From NCBI GenBank assembly GCA_021464415.1, contig CM038463.1:7052754-7116753 (forward strand): a stretch of 64,000 nucleotides of DNA, read 5' to 3'. The notes below the pieces were generated by a model, which did no database searches, had not been told where the DNA came from, and saw only the letters and a list, made by a program, of their open reading frames with translations. Each line of letters begins with the position of its first letter. Within the stretch, counting starts at the first letter, position 1. The position numbers were made by a program, and so were the translations under genes. Positions 24,535 to 37,467 of the stretch are shown here, in pieces. The stretch comes from Lonicera japonica. Taxonomy: Eukaryota; Streptophyta; Magnoliopsida; Dipsacales; Caprifoliaceae.

Positions 24535-26205
24535 CTATATCAATCATTTTTTGTTGTATCACATTTTATAAATTTTGTTTTTCTTCATATTTTGGCCTAA
24601 CCAACATAGAAATTTTAGACACATTATTATTCCTACTACTACAACAGCATGTATTAAGCCATAACCGTTAAAACGAATATTTTCTGGAATTATATATGTT
24701 GTTGTTGTGTGAAGACAATATATATATATATATATATATAAGATATGATTCCGTTTCAATTTGATTTTGAGTTCACATCTTCATTCACTGTCATTATCGA
24801 CAGATCCCCTGTTATGAACATTACTATTAATATAAAAATGTATCACTTTGAGTGGCATCGACAGTTTCAAAAATTAGTTTGAATAATTTAATGCCATGAG
24901 TTTCACTCTCCCCCACAAATATTAAACTTATTAGGCTCCCGGAACCACCGGATTCCTATATCAATATATTTTTTAATTCTTAGATTATTACATTATTATA
25001 ATATAATCCTATAAATATTAATGAAAATTAGGATATCGTCCCTCTATACAACTTTTATTAGAAATCTACCCTTAAAGCAATTATTTGCATATGCCTCAAA
25101 AAAATAAAAAAATTATTTGCATATAGTAGTAGTAGAAGCAGTTGTATTACGTCCACGTTGTTGGTGGTTTGAGGTCCGGTTGAATTTGGTGTTTGGTTTA
25201 TGCAACTCTTTTTTTTTTTGCATTAACAAACAAAAACCAATAAAATTAGCAAAGAGCAAAAACAAGAAACAATGCCAGAAAGAGCAACAGTTTTGCGTAC
25301 CAAATTCAATTATTACAACCCATTCTTAATTTTTGACATGTCTAACAGCATAACTCTTCCAAAGAAAAGTGTTTTGAGGTTGTGATATTAATTAGTAGAG
25401 CACTATCTAATAACACGACTCGAATTTAATACAAAATTAGAAGGTTAGTACTGAGTCTAATGGGTTAGTATCATAATCGTATTGATTCACTCAACAGTCA
25501 ATGTAACTACTAAATATAGTTAACCAAAAAAAATAAACTACATTTAATAAATGGGTTGGAATTTTAATATTTGTAGAAGTAATTTTGTTTTAATCTACCT
25601 TGTTGACGGTCGATTTGAATTTGCATTATGCTGCTTCTACGTTCTAACTTCTTATTATTAATTTATTATTTTATTAAGGGTAAAAGACAATCTAACTTAG
25701 GTTATTCTTAGAACTTTTAATTTATTATATAATTTTTTTCATTATTGAAGATGTTATATTTATTTATTTTAGTCGTTTTCATTATTGAAATTTGTTAGTT
25801 GTTTCATCTTTTGCTATTATAATATAATCAATGTTCCCGTTCATCTAGGAGTATTGTAAATAAAAGGTAGGATTTTTATTTTATGTATCTAGTAGTATTT
25901 TTTTTAGTTAATAATTAAGTCGAATAATATCATATTTTTGTTTAATTTATGGGATTTACGCAATACACAACAATATAATGGCACCAACAACAGCAATCCT
26001 AAAAGGTGCTCAAGCCAAACAACTTATGAGAAGTTTCTGAGGTTTGGATTCTTGTTTTAATTTGGTCCATCCTTAATTTTTTATTGCAACATCTTTTTTT
26101 TTTAAAAAAATAACATTGAAACATAGGATAGAAATTCAAAAATAAAAATTATCATTGGAGATGGCCTTAGTAGCTCAGTGTCAAGAACTTTGTAGAAAAT
26201 TACAC
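24535..26205. other. gene-free stretch downstream of the RING-H2 gene
   Basis: Holds the RING-H2 3' UTR, a TA microsatellite (24718-24740) and AT-rich DNA. The sequence at about 26150-26170 ending GGAGATGGCCTTAG looks like one end of another MITE. No gene is seen. Confidence 0.5.
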
Positions 26206-26613
26206 ATAAGGCCATCTGTAATGGTAATTTTAATTTTTTATTTCTATCATATGTGTCAAAGATTTCGTAGAATTTTTTTTGTATCTAATTGGCAATATAT
26301 TTACATGCGTAGAAAATGATAGAAAATATGAAAAATGATAGAAAAAATGGTCTCCAATAGCATATCATATCTTTATTACTTGTCACTTATTTAAGAAAAG
26401 AGAAAATTAGTGGGTTTAGTTATATCTAATAAAATTGTTCCATATCATGTTTAAAATTTTTATCACTATTTCTACGTGTAGAAATGCTTATAGAAATTTC
26501 GTATATGACTCACTTTCCACCTCACATAGAAATAGTTATAGAAAAGACCATTGAAACATATTTTCCCTTTTATCTTTTCTAACATAGAATTTACTTAGAT
26601 AGAAATGACCAAG
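26206..26613. mobile_element. MITE with TAAGGCCATC-type ends (uninterrupted copy)
   Basis: It begins TAAGGCCATCTGTAATGG and ends with the inverted AGAAATGACCAAGG. Internal blocks such as CCACCTCACATAGAAAT also occur in the copy at 48923-51945, which is split by a CACTA-like element. The uninterrupted copy supplies the empty-site comparison. Confidence 0.6.
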
Positions 26614-27064
26614 GACCGAAAACTTTTAGCCCCTAGAACAGATAAGAACTCTATGATTATGAACAACAAATTTTATGTACCAATGTGGCTGAAGAAAAAT
26701 AGCAGTACGCGAGATTTTCCGTCCAACATTGTAACAAAATGTTAATTAACATAGGCTCAAAGGAAAAGTCCAAGGGGAAGGAGGAGGCAACCAAAGAATC
26801 TCACTTAAAACCAATAGGTCAACAGATGACAATGCCAAACAGGAAAAAGAAATGGTAAAACACTAAAACCAAAATCTAAGCACTACAAAATAGGTAATTC
26901 TATAATTTGTACGTAAATAGTGTTGTATATATATAATATATATATATATTATGAATATGGTTTTGTCACAAAACACAATTGACAGGGCCGAAATTATCTT
27001 TCAACTTGCTCTGCTTCACGCGCCACCAAATTTTACGAGTCTGCATGTGCCTCTGATTTGAGGG

Positions 27065-27350
27065 GTGGCTCTGTGTACTCTTCTGTATTGGATGGTGATT
27101 CCATGCACTATTCTTTCTTGGTGGGTGATTCTCTATTTTTCGCGCTTTTCTTTTTCCGGAAGTGATTCTTTAGTCTTCCTCTATACTGGTGATTCTGTAT
27201 GCATCTCCTTTGGGGCATGTGAATTGAAGCACACTTCGGTGTTGGTGGGTGACTAGATACCCTCTTCTTCTTTTCTTGGTGACTCTCTGGACTCTTCTTG
27301 TTTTTTATTTGAATCTGTGCACTCTTCCTTTCTTGTGGGTAGTTCTGCAC
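27065..27350 (-). repeat. degenerate tandem repeat spanning the 3' end of the zinc-finger gene
   Basis: Irregular units of about 30-50 bp with the theme GGTGATTCT...GCACTCTTCTTT on the plus strand. On the minus strand they read as Ser-Pro-Arg-Lys-Glu-Glu-like peptides. The array starts inside the last coding exon and continues past its stop codon (27253-27255) into the 3' flank. Confidence 0.5.
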
Positions 27351-28833
27351 ACTCGATCAACTTTGAGTTCTTACTCGTTTCTAACGGGCCAATCTTTGCT
27401 TCAAGACCCTTTATCAGCAAGGTTAAAGATCTCACATCCCGAGCTTTTGCTAGTTGCGCTGGAGCTGATGACTTCAAAGAACAAAAGTTTAGATGTAACA
27501 TAGCAATTGAACAAGGACACTGATGAATAACAAGACAAATAAATGGAAACTAGGGAATATAATTCTCTTCACTTGTGCAACGTCCCATTCCAACCCAATA
27601 AGATATTGTCGGTTTTGGGCACAAGCCAACACGGTTTTGCTTTTGACTCAAAAAGCCTCTTACTAGGAAGGATTAGTGACTTCACTAACCAACGTGGTGG
27701 GGAATATAAACACCTGTACTGTGTAGTCCGCCCACAACACTATAGTCGTTACAACTTGAATCCGTGGACTCTTTCTTTTAAGTGAACAAAATGCAAACCA
27801 TCTCCTATTTCAATTTCCATGTGAAAATAGAAATATTTGCATTACATAGAGTTATCTCCTAATTCAGTTTCCGTGTGAAAATATAAATAATTGCACATCC
27901 TTCAAGGCTCACCTTTTCAAGTTGCTCCACCCTTTCTTTCAGATCTTGTATAGATGCTTCCTTGTGGATAACTCGGAGAACATTGAGCATGTGAGAATGA
28001 AGATTTTCAAAATTGTGTTGTTCAACCTCACACCGAGGGATAGTAAATTGGCAATTCAGTTGATAAAAGGGACAACTCACAAGCTTCATTGGACAAACGG
28101 TTACACAATGCCTGTCCATCTCTCTCCTCATAACACCGCCCGAGCACTTCTGTTCACACAAAAGGATTTTGAATGGGCATACTGAATCATGATTATCCGC
28201 CCGAGCTGCAGTAAATCTGGCATTACACCCCTCATTTGTGCAGCTTATAGTTCTAAAACTGCATACTGGAAGATGCTCAGAAAGCTCTTCTATAGTGTTG
28301 AACTTCATATCGCAATGAAACACGTTCTTGAAGTCGACATTCTTAATCAGAGCTTTAGCGATGGCTTCTCTCCTCTCAATCAACCAAAACTGATTTGTCT
28401 CCAATTCTTGTACAAAATCATCAATCCTCTCTTCTCTCCGTTCACTCAGTAGCCATACAGAAACTCCGCTAAAGAAGTTCCTTTTTGAACTTGCAAAATC
28501 ATCAACAAAGTCGGAAATAATATCATAAGGATGTTCAGGCACTTGGAAATCCGAACCACCTTCCAAAACTGCAGATTCCGCCACAAAAGTTTCGCTTCTC
28601 TGTGTTAGATATTCCACCATCTCTTTTCGAATGTCCAGAGCCACTGATCCGGGGGTATTAAAGAGACCACCTGTCGTGTTGTCAACACAGGCTGAAGCTA
28701 ATCCTGGGAGAAAAGATCGTGCTATCTTGTGAGATGTTTCTCTATCGTAGAGATCGCAATGGTAAGAAGGGCATTTGTCTTTGATTTCCAGATTTTCTGG
28801 TTTGACTTGTACTTCAAATGTAGGAGGGTACAT
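27253..28833 (-). CDS. TRAF-type zinc-finger protein
   Basis: Two coding exons are supported: 28833-27913 (307 codons) and 27471-27253 (72 codons plus stop), 379 aa in all. The donor AAG|GTGAGCC and acceptor TTTGAAG|TCATCAG are both phase 0, joining VEQLEK to SSAPAQLAKARD. A run of Cys/His residues at about 174-275 (FHCDMKF, CSFRTISCTNEGC, CPFKILLCEQKC, CPMKLVSCPF, then CQFTIPRCEVEQH) is the TRAF-type zinc-finger pattern, seen in plant TRAF-type zinc-finger-related proteins. A predicted coiled-coil helix follows (about 285-335), and a charged Lys/Glu/Ser tail ends the protein. The N-terminal 170 residues are not recognised. The start codon follows a 5' UTR acceptor (TTTTTAG at about 28847). 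The role is unknown; protein binding or ubiquitin signalling is only inferred. The exon join relies on splice signals and remembered family sequence. Confidence 0.8.
27472..27912 (-). other. intron of the zinc-finger gene with repeat-like insert
   Basis: The intron between the two coding exons. Its middle (about 27545-27760), with a CGTCCCATTCCAACCC motif and a longer GC-richer stretch, looks like a fragment of a dispersed plant repeat. The 80-codon plus-strand ORF here is not recognised. Confidence 0.4.
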
Positions 28834-29758
28834 GATTGAAGATACCTAAAAACAATTCAATCCACAAAGGATTACTCTCCGATATTGATGTATGAATAAT
28901 TGAATATGCTGATTTCAAACCTAAAGATAAAAAAGGCAAAACAGTAAGGGTTACCATTTGATCCCAATAGACAAACTTGCAATGAACTTTTATGTTTCCA
29001 CCTTTAGTTAAAAACTTAGAAGTAGTCCTCTTGAGGGTGCCTGAAACTGATTGCCATACCTATATGCTACTATTTGTTGTACCCAAAATGAAATTTTGTT
29101 CTTTTGGATGCAAATATGTATCCCAAGATGTATATATAGATATACACATTCATATATATCATCTAAATTGAAGACTACAAGCTTTAACATGTGTTTCTTC
29201 AAAAAGTTACAATATGCAATAAATCCAACCAAAAGAACTTTACAATCGATTTATTCTTCCTTCTATCACCTAGCGGCCGGCTTATCCACAAGAGGAATTC
29301 AGAGCTATATATTAGTATAATTCATACACATTTGGGGTGAAGGGAAAAAAGATTTAACAACAAACAAAGATCAATTGGTTCAAATGGATATAGCTACTAA
29401 CACTCCACACTTATACTCTTGCACTCAACTAGTGCCACTACTAGTCATGCAAGTGTCAGAAGGTACCTCAAGTACAACTAAAAGTAATCCAAGAATACAA
29501 AAGCGGAGTGCTAATAATGATACCCAAATAACTATCGTAGCCATATAATAACATGTACTAATTCATACATTCACATTAGTAGTCTAGTATCAATCAAACA
29601 TTAAACATACGAAGTAGTTCACAATTGTATTCACATAACAATAGATTATCACATGCACAAATGCTAGCAAAAATCCTACCATGAAATTATTGAACGGATC
29701 AAGTTTGGTTCAAATTTTGAAGCAGAAAAATATTGAAGATCCAAAACAGAGAGCTCAC

Positions 29759-30080
29759 CGTGGAGAAAGAGAGATAGCTCTAAGAAAATGCAATTGGAAG
29801 GGAAAAATAAGCAGCTCACTTCAAATTATAGTCAATTGGGTCAACAAATAAACAAAATTCAGTTGAAAAAGTGAAATCAACATACTTGATTAGCAAAATT
29901 TTGGTTTGTAAACACAGGATTCGAAATTGGGGGCCGGATTCTGAAAAATTAGTTTGAACTCTCCAGCTTAGAATCCATGTAGTGACTTGAAGTCGAGATT
30001 AGGGTTAAAAATTCGATTTTGGGGCAGATCAAAGGCTTGAAATTGTAATTATGGATCTAGGGTTTTGAAAGAAGAGAGAT
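29759..30080 (-). other. noncoding first exon of the zinc-finger gene
   Basis: On the minus strand a donor CCACG|GTGAGCTC lies at 29757-29759, and an acceptor TTTTAG lies 13 nt before the start codon. This implies a leader with an intron of about 0.9 kb. The GC-richer stretch around 30080-30180 (including CGCCGGCG) is the likely promoter-proximal region. Exact start site unknown; additional leader exons are possible. Confidence 0.45.
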
Positions 30081-30466
30081 GGGAGGAAGAATGGAAAAAG
30101 AGGAAGGAAAAGGATCGTCGCCGGCGTGTAATTATTATTACGATGGCGTGGCGGCAAGTTCTACTGCCTGTAATGAAAAAGTCGACTTTTACTATTTGTC
30201 GTTGACAAAGTCATTTTTTTGTTTTTTTACGCTTTGGGTTAACTTCAAGAACTTGATGAGCAACTTTACTAAAACAAAAATAAAATAAAAAAGGTTGCTG
30301 CTGTTGTCGCTTATGGGTTCGATGGAAAACTTACTAAAATAAAATATAGATTATAATTTTATTTTATTTTTGGTGAAAGGAGTCTGATAAAGAACCTACT
30401 AAAAAAAATCAGCTTTTTTGTTATGTAAGTTTTTGTTTGCGTATTACGTTACCATACAGTAATTTA

Positions 30467-30845
30467 AGGTTGTGTTTGGTTGTTCTCTCTCTTTTTTTTT
30501 TTTAAAATTTTAAAAACTCAACTCAAAATCAACTCTATTTCCGCACTTTCCAAAATTTATTTTACTATACTTTCTCTTTCTAATTTTTTTTTTAAAATGC
30601 CATAACTTTAAATCCAAAAATCAAAAAATAATAAAATATATATATTTGAAACCTACTTATCGAGATCTATAAAATAAGATCAAGTGTGATTATTTTTTAA
30701 AAATTTTTATACGTTTTTTTCATTGGTTGAAAAAAAGTCAAACAAAACTAAATTCACTTTTCAACATAAAAACTATAACTCAAAACATTCAACCAAACAC
30801 TAAATTTTTAAAAACTTGTCTAAAAACATTAATCAAACACCACCT
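30467..30845. mobile_element. hAT-like MITE
   Basis: Ends AAGGTTGTGTTTGGTTGT and inverted AATCAAACACCACCTT pair. Flanks AGTAATTTA and TATGATTTA are similar. A relative with GTGGTATTTGGTTGAGATTT ends lies at 34771-35090. Confidence 0.5.
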
Positions 30846-32403
30846 TATGATTTATCCAAAAAAAATCAAGCTTACAAAAGAGGTGGGAAAAAAATTGACT
30901 TTTATAGTTATAAGTATATGCAAAATTGTAAATCAAAACAAAATTCTATAATTATAACTAAATAAATGATAAAAAAATACTATCTTAATAGCGGCACCCA
31001 TGGTCATTCCCACTATTAATATACTTTCTCTTTTATATACTTATTCTTTTTATCTTTGCCTCAAACAAATAAACCATATTAAGATTAAACCTCCAATGAA
31101 TAACCTATATTCATGAAAAAAAAATAAAAAAAATTTAAATAATTGCAATCAAATTACTTAAATGATTTAACTATAATCGTGAAATTTAAATAAACAAATT
31201 GAAATTGCATGATTACAATTGAAATAATATAAATTTAATTAAACAATATTTTTTTCTAAAAATAAGAGACTTTTTTTTTTGCATATATAAACCTTGATGG
31301 TGTTATACATATATAAATGTACACTCTTGATCCAAAGCCTAGAATGGAAGATCTATGCTCAAGCATTCACTAGAGCACTGACAGCAGGTTTACAATTTGC
31401 AAAATATATAGATGGATTATCTATTTCAAAACAAAGTATTCATAATTCTTAATTGAAAATGTGGCAAAACAAGGTAAAACCATACAAAAAATTGCAAACC
31501 AACAATACCATACGTGAACAAATCACCATATATATTATTAGAAAAATAAAGAAACCAGAGAAGTATGGTTAACAACTTAACATATAATACATACTTCTTT
31601 ACATTACAGAAACATGATAATGTGCCCTCTTATATAGGGAATACAAACTCGAACCTATATACATAGAGATAATGTTTGTTGCTAGTTTTTTCCTACTCGA
31701 TTGATAAACAAAATGTTACAATATTGACACACTACTTTTAAAATAAAATAAAATTGAAAGTTCTATATGTACTCTTAATTGCGGAACGGGTGGAGGATAT
31801 TATAAACTTACACATTATTATTTTCAAGCAACTAGAAGAAAGCAATTGTGAAAGTCAAACCAAGCAAGCAAAAGAAACAAAGCAATTGGGAATTTGGGAT
31901 TTTAGAAGATCACACAGATAAAATAGTAACATGGAAGTGTGGAATTGAGAACTACAAAATAAAACACAAAATAAATTCCATCGTTTATAAATTTTCTAAT
32001 CACAATCCAACTAGCAATAAAGAAAATCAATCATGTAACCCAACAAAAACCTAATTCATTACAATAGCACAACATTTTATCCTTAAACAAATGGGGAGAA
32101 AGTGACGTTTGTGAGACGGTGTCAACAACTATGGTGAATGGTAGTGGGTATGGACATTGGCGACGGCAGTGGTGTGGCAATGGCAGGTAAACAAGTATAT
32201 TGCTCTTAAATCTGTCATCTGTGGGTGTGCTAAGGAGAAGAAGAAAAAAAGATATATATATATATATATATATAGGTGCCGATTTATGTGAAAATTGAAA
32301 ATGAAAGTTGAAAACTAAAGTGACTAAGTGAGTGTGTAAATATTGAAAACCTAAAGTAGGCCAAATTTGGATCGCCCGTTGATCTAATTATCTAAAATCT
32401 AAA
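30846..32403. other. gene-free stretch
   Basis: AT-rich DNA without coding character. A TA microsatellite lies at about 32252-32274, next to a GC-richer block (32095-32240) with GGTGGCGGCAG-like composition that is not recognised. Confidence 0.5.
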
Positions 32404-32657
32404 TATTGTGGTATTTGGTATTATTGGTACAATTGATAACAGTACGTACGGTACGGTATATTATGGAACATACCAATATTTCGGTATGGTACAATATACT
32501 ATAGGTATTGATTTTCAGTATTAGTATCGTGTCATAATATTTCGGTATGGTAAAAATATAGATTGTACTATACAATTACCAAACTTCGGTATACTTTAGA
32601 ATGATGCAGTATGGTATTGATTCGTACGGTAATATTAGTATAAAAATCCACCCCTAT
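32404..32657. repeat. repeat rich in TTCGGTATGGTA motifs
   Basis: Many copies of GGTA/TACC motifs (TTCGGTATGGTA, CGTACGGTA) end at CCACCCCTA. The CCCCTA end resembles the hAT MITE ends at 2463-3065 and 40914-41438, so it is probably a truncated member of that group. No left end found. Confidence 0.4.
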
Positions 32658-32933
32658 CTGTATGCATATAGACGTAGACATTTATATTTATTTTTGTGTG
32701 TTTTATTTTTTTATATATAACTAATTTTTCGTTGTGAAATTGCTTATTTTTCGTATATTCTTTTTATTTTTTGTTTAAAATTATTATTGTTTAATTCCAA
32801 TGTTTTAATTTTCTCAAAGTGCAGACGAGAAGAGAAGAAATTAATAACATACATGAAGGTGGAAAATTCAATATCTGTATAATTCTTATTTGGTTAAGTA
32901 CCAAAACATTGTATATAGATTATCAGGCTAAGA

Positions 32934-33345
32934 GTATCTCCAATAGAATAACTAAAATTGGATAATCAAAATACTTTTTGATTATTCATTTAGTAAATTG
33001 TTAAAGTTAACAATGAAGGTCTCTCCAATGGTTATTTTTTTTCAATAACCAAATTTGTTGGGTCCATTAAATTGATTGGTTACAAACTAATCCATTTGAA
33101 TTTTGTTTCAAAAAAAGTACGAAAATATGATTTAAATTTGCAAAAAATCATCTTTTAACTAATAGAATTAGTTCCCTCATTTGGTTATTGAAGAAGATTG
33201 TTAACTTTGATTATAAAGAGAGTATATTTGGTTATTGGTTAAAAGGTTGCTAAAATTTGATTATGCCATTGGGATAATATTTTTAGTCAATATTGTTAAA
33301 ATTAATTATAATTGTTATTTTGATTATACCATTGAAAATACTCGA
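32934..33345. mobile_element. MITE with GAGTATCTCCAATAG-type ends
   Basis: The left end AGAGTATCTCCAATAG with a following ATAATCAAAAT block is matched by an inverted right end (ATTATACCATTGAAAATACTC). It belongs to a broad group with 37071-37464 and 38411-38956. Confidence 0.5.
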
Positions 33346-33481
33346 AAAAATATATATATCTCAAAGAAATTAAATAAGGAGGGGCTCTATCGTCTACACA
33401 TTTAGTTTAGGTGTTGACTTTTGGGGTTTGAGACTTTGAGGATCACATTAATTAGGTGATCAGATAGGCTTCTCACATTTA

Positions 33482-33807
33482 GGTCTCGTTTGGTTCACGG
33501 ATTTTAGTATTTGAGAAAGGAAAGTCTTTCATTTCCTTTGTTTGACAAACACAAATTCCGGAAACACTTTTCCGGCCAATAGAGGGGAAAGTAGGGGGTA
33601 AAACTATTCTTCTCAAAATACATGGGATTGATTTTTCCATGTGATTTCCAAGCATTTATTACAAAATATTTGGGCAATAATGGCCTTGCCTAAATACTTT
33701 CCATACTTTACCAAACACAAGAAAGGAAACTTAACAAAAAAATTAGTTTCCCACCTCCATGGGAAAAATAAGGGAATTGATTTTCCTTCTGTGAACCAAA
33801 CGAGGCC
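33482..33807. mobile_element. PIF/Harbinger (Tourist-like) MITE, copy 2
   Basis: Ends GGTCTCGTTTGGTTCACGGA and inverted GTGAACCAAACGAGGCC, with TTA duplicated at 33479-33481 and 33808-33810. The interior follows copy 1 at 5578-5898 along its length. Confidence 0.85.
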
Positions 33808-33810
33808 TTA

Positions 33811-34770
33811 GTGTAAAGTATTTCATTTTTATCTTCACAAACAAAATATATTATTGACATATAACACCATTATTAATTTAAGAAAATTTAAAGTCAATTA
33901 TACATCATATTCCTAGTATAATTGTGTTAATTGAAGTATATAAAACCGTAGCAATATATTCTAGTAGAGGAACAATGTAACAGACCATATTGATCTTTAT
34001 AATCTAACTAGAGGAATAGCATATTGTTTAATCAACATAATTTACATGACAATTATGATTTTATTTTTATTTTTTCATATAACATGACCAATTAGAGAAG
34101 ATTTCAAATTAGTTTAAGAATATATTATCTTGAAATAGGAAAAATTGGTTTGGTTTCGTTTATGAATTGAATTGTATTGAGATTTTCTGATTGGATTGGT
34201 TATGAGTTTATCTTCCGATTATCCGAACCAATTGTTCCGATATATATATATATATATATATATGGGTCATGTTAGCAACTCAGTTATAACCAAAAAAAAA
34301 CTTAAATATACATTTAATATGACACGATTCTCACACATGAGATTATTCTTTATATTTGTAGTATGATTTCCAAGCATATATATAATACTTTTTCACTCTC
34401 TATATCTTTAGCTTTTATTTTCATTAAATTTCAAATTTGACAAATCGATAATTCAATCTGAACTTATCTGTTATGGTTTGCTTTGCTTTGAAATTTTTCG
34501 TATAATTGGATTGAGTCAGGTTGAAAACTTTAGAACTAATTCAATAGGTTTGGTTTAGATACATGGAGTAAACCGGTCAAATCTCAACTTAATAATAAGA
34601 ATAAGAATAAGAAGATAAGATGAAGACATATATATATATATATATATATATGGATGAATTTTCAATGGTTACATTCTCTTTCTATTTGCACATTGGTGAT
34701 GTGTTAAATCTTTTAACTTGTCATAGCAGGTTAAGGTAACATATTCTATTTTTAATTTTTTAATTAAACT
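33811..34770. other. gene-free stretch
   Basis: AT-rich, with TA microsatellites at about 34240-34263 and 34627-34652. The only ORFs are short and unconvincing. Confidence 0.5.
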
Positions 34771-35090
34771 TTATGTGGTATTTGGTTGAGATTTTAAAAT
34801 CAAGTTTTTAAAATCTTTACCAAAAAGACAACTTTACTTTACACTTCCCAAATTACTTTACTTTCTCTCTTATAAGATTTTTAAAATACCGTAACTTTAA
34901 ATTCAAAAATCAAAATTAGATAAAAAAAAATATATTTGAAACCTAATCATCGAGATCTATAAAACAAGATCCATTGTTACTATATTTTTTTATTTTTTTT
35001 ACGAGTTTTTTTGAATTTGTTGGAAAAAACTTCAACAAAAATTAAATTCACTTTTCAAAACATGTTTTAAAATCTCAACCAAATAAGACA
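34771..35090. mobile_element. hAT-like MITE, relative of 30467-30845
   Basis: The left end TATTTGGTTGAGATTTTAAA and its inverted copy at the right (TTTTAAAATCTCAACCAAAT, about 35063-35082) pair over more than 20 bp. Interior blocks such as AAACCTAATCATCGAGATC also occur at 30467-30845. Confidence 0.6.
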
Positions 35091-37070
35091 CCTTAAAGAT
35101 TTTATTTGCCAAATAGACCTAGGATAACTCAATTCCAAATTAGGATAAGTGGTTATGGGTGTTTTCATCATTTCAGTTTTATAGTTAATTAATAACATAA
35201 ATTTATGAAAAATAACACTTTCAAAATATATTTGACTTTGAATTTTCATCTCTATACAATATGTTTACAAATTACATACAACTTAATTAATTTAATAACA
35301 CTTTCAATTTAATTATTTTATTATTATTCGTGACAAATCATATTATAATAATAACCTAAAAATTAATTTGAAGTATCTCATATAAATTATGCTACTAGTT
35401 TTATTAGTCACTGTTTAACTAAATATTAACATAATAACATAAAATAATATTAAAAAAACGTATTTTCTTAATTTAAAATATTCAAACAAACTCAACTTTT
35501 AATAATTTTATCAGATACAGAAGTATGTGTACGACTTCCTAAATAACACTTAAAATATATCTCATTTAGTATTAAATAATTAATTATTTGGTACAATAAT
35601 CAATGTGTTGTGTTTGACAAATAAATTTTGTACCATTTTCAAAATTGAGAAGTATATCCAGTAATTAAAATTAATTTATAATTGTACTAATTTAGATTAC
35701 ATTTTAATTTAGATTCCTAATCGAAATCTTCTTCCATTTTAATTTATTTTCTATTTTCTTTTAAGGTGCATTTGAATTATATAATTGAATTTAGCTTTAA
35801 AATTCAAAAATCTAAAATTCAAAAATTACATATTTGAAATACAAGAGTTTAAAATTTTGTGTTTACTTAACAAATACAAGAAAATTGATTTATAAATCTA
35901 AATATTATTTCGCTAAAATTTATATTTAGTTGATTAGTAAGCCATTTTTATTTTTTGATATCGTGGCGGAACGCATGCTTACACAAAATTAACCCATTTG
36001 ACTCGACACGCCCCTATTATCGTATTTTATTTCTTATAATATAGCGTAATTACCACGGGACGGGAGTAGATTTATGAGTACACTATTCACGACGAATTTA
36101 TATTTAAAATAATAAAACATGCACCTGGTTGGGATGTGTTTATATGCTTGTTGGGTTTGGGTTTGGACACATACGACCCTTTGTCATCCTTCGTATTATT
36201 ATTATAATTAATATTACAAATATATTTATAATAATAATAAAAAAAATAATTTGTTTAAAAATTAATTAATATTTTTTTCAACTTCGCAAGTTTGAGATCT
36301 ATAAGGAACAACCCTATCTCTAAAATTTGAAAGTTATAACTTTAAGATAAGTATTAAATTTTATTATTTGAATATATTTATAAATCTCAAATCATAATTT
36401 CACACCAAACAAAAATATTTAGATTTAAGATTCTAAATATGAATCTTATGTTAAAATCTTCTCTCAAATCCACATTCCAAATGCACCCTTAAAGAATTTT
36501 AAAGGGTTTTATTAAAAAATATTTTCAATTAACTATGTTATTAATACTTCCGTCATTTTCTTTCATATAATAATAATAATAAAGATTTAAGAATCAAGTA
36601 TACATATTCCTCTATGTTGACAAACACATTAAACCTATTTTATGTTTATCAATTTTTCAATATATAATCATATAAAGTATTCATGATCATATAATTAATT
36701 AGCTAGCACGGCATTTAGTACTATAATTTATAATACGAATAGTATTTTCTTTCACCGGAATGATTTGTGAGAGGATAATTATGCAAACAACATACCATAA
36801 ACCTTTGAGATTTATTTGGTGCTTCAAAAAAAATATTTTTTATGAAATTATGTGAAATAAATGAGCCTACAAACAATTCTAGAAAAAAATATCAATTTTT
36901 TTTGAAAGGTTCACAATTCTCAAGTATTTTTATTTTTCTTTTTTGCTATACATAAACTTTTTTTTCATTTTAAAATTGTAGCATCTTATCATTTGATAAT
37001 TAATTTAAAATTTAGACTTTTCGGAATTAATAAAATATACATATATATATATATATATATTTAATATTTA
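35091..37070. other. gene-free stretch
   Basis: Very AT-rich. No ORF above 61 codons, no RNA gene and no clear TIR element. A TA microsatellite lies at about 37039-37060. Confidence 0.5.
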
Positions 37071-37464
37071 GAGCATCTTCAACTGTAGTGTATAATTTTG
37101 GTTTGTGTAAAATTTACATGTTTTGTAAAAAAAAAGGTCTCCAACAGTCTTTTAAGAAACTTTGACACTTAGGATTTATGTAAAAAGGTTGTGTAAAATA
37201 CAAACTCAATTCACACAATCACATCAGATAATCTCATGTCTATTTTTCCTCATCTTGTTTCTAGAAATAAATGGATTTGAAAAGTAAGAGAATAAATATA
37301 GGATAAATTCTAATTGTGCGTATCTAATTGGTAGTTTAATATTTATACAACAGTTTAAAACAGACTATTGGAGTATAAAAAGATTTTTTTTATTATTTTT
37401 GAGTAAATCCCACTTTGACACGTATGATTTACACAAAATTTATACAAGACGATTAGAGATACTC
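37071..37464. mobile_element. Harbinger-like MITE with GAGCATCTTC ends
   Basis: Begins GAGCATCTTCAACTGTAG and ends with inverted AGAGATACTC. TTA is duplicated at 37068-37070 and 37465-37467. Internal TTGTGTAAAATTTACA-type blocks are shared with 38411-38956. Confidence 0.7.
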
Positions 37465-37467
37465 TTA

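Noticed and set aside
27543..27785. 80-codon plus-strand ORF in the zinc-finger gene intron
   Set aside because: Antisense to an intron and repeat-like; no recognisable domain.
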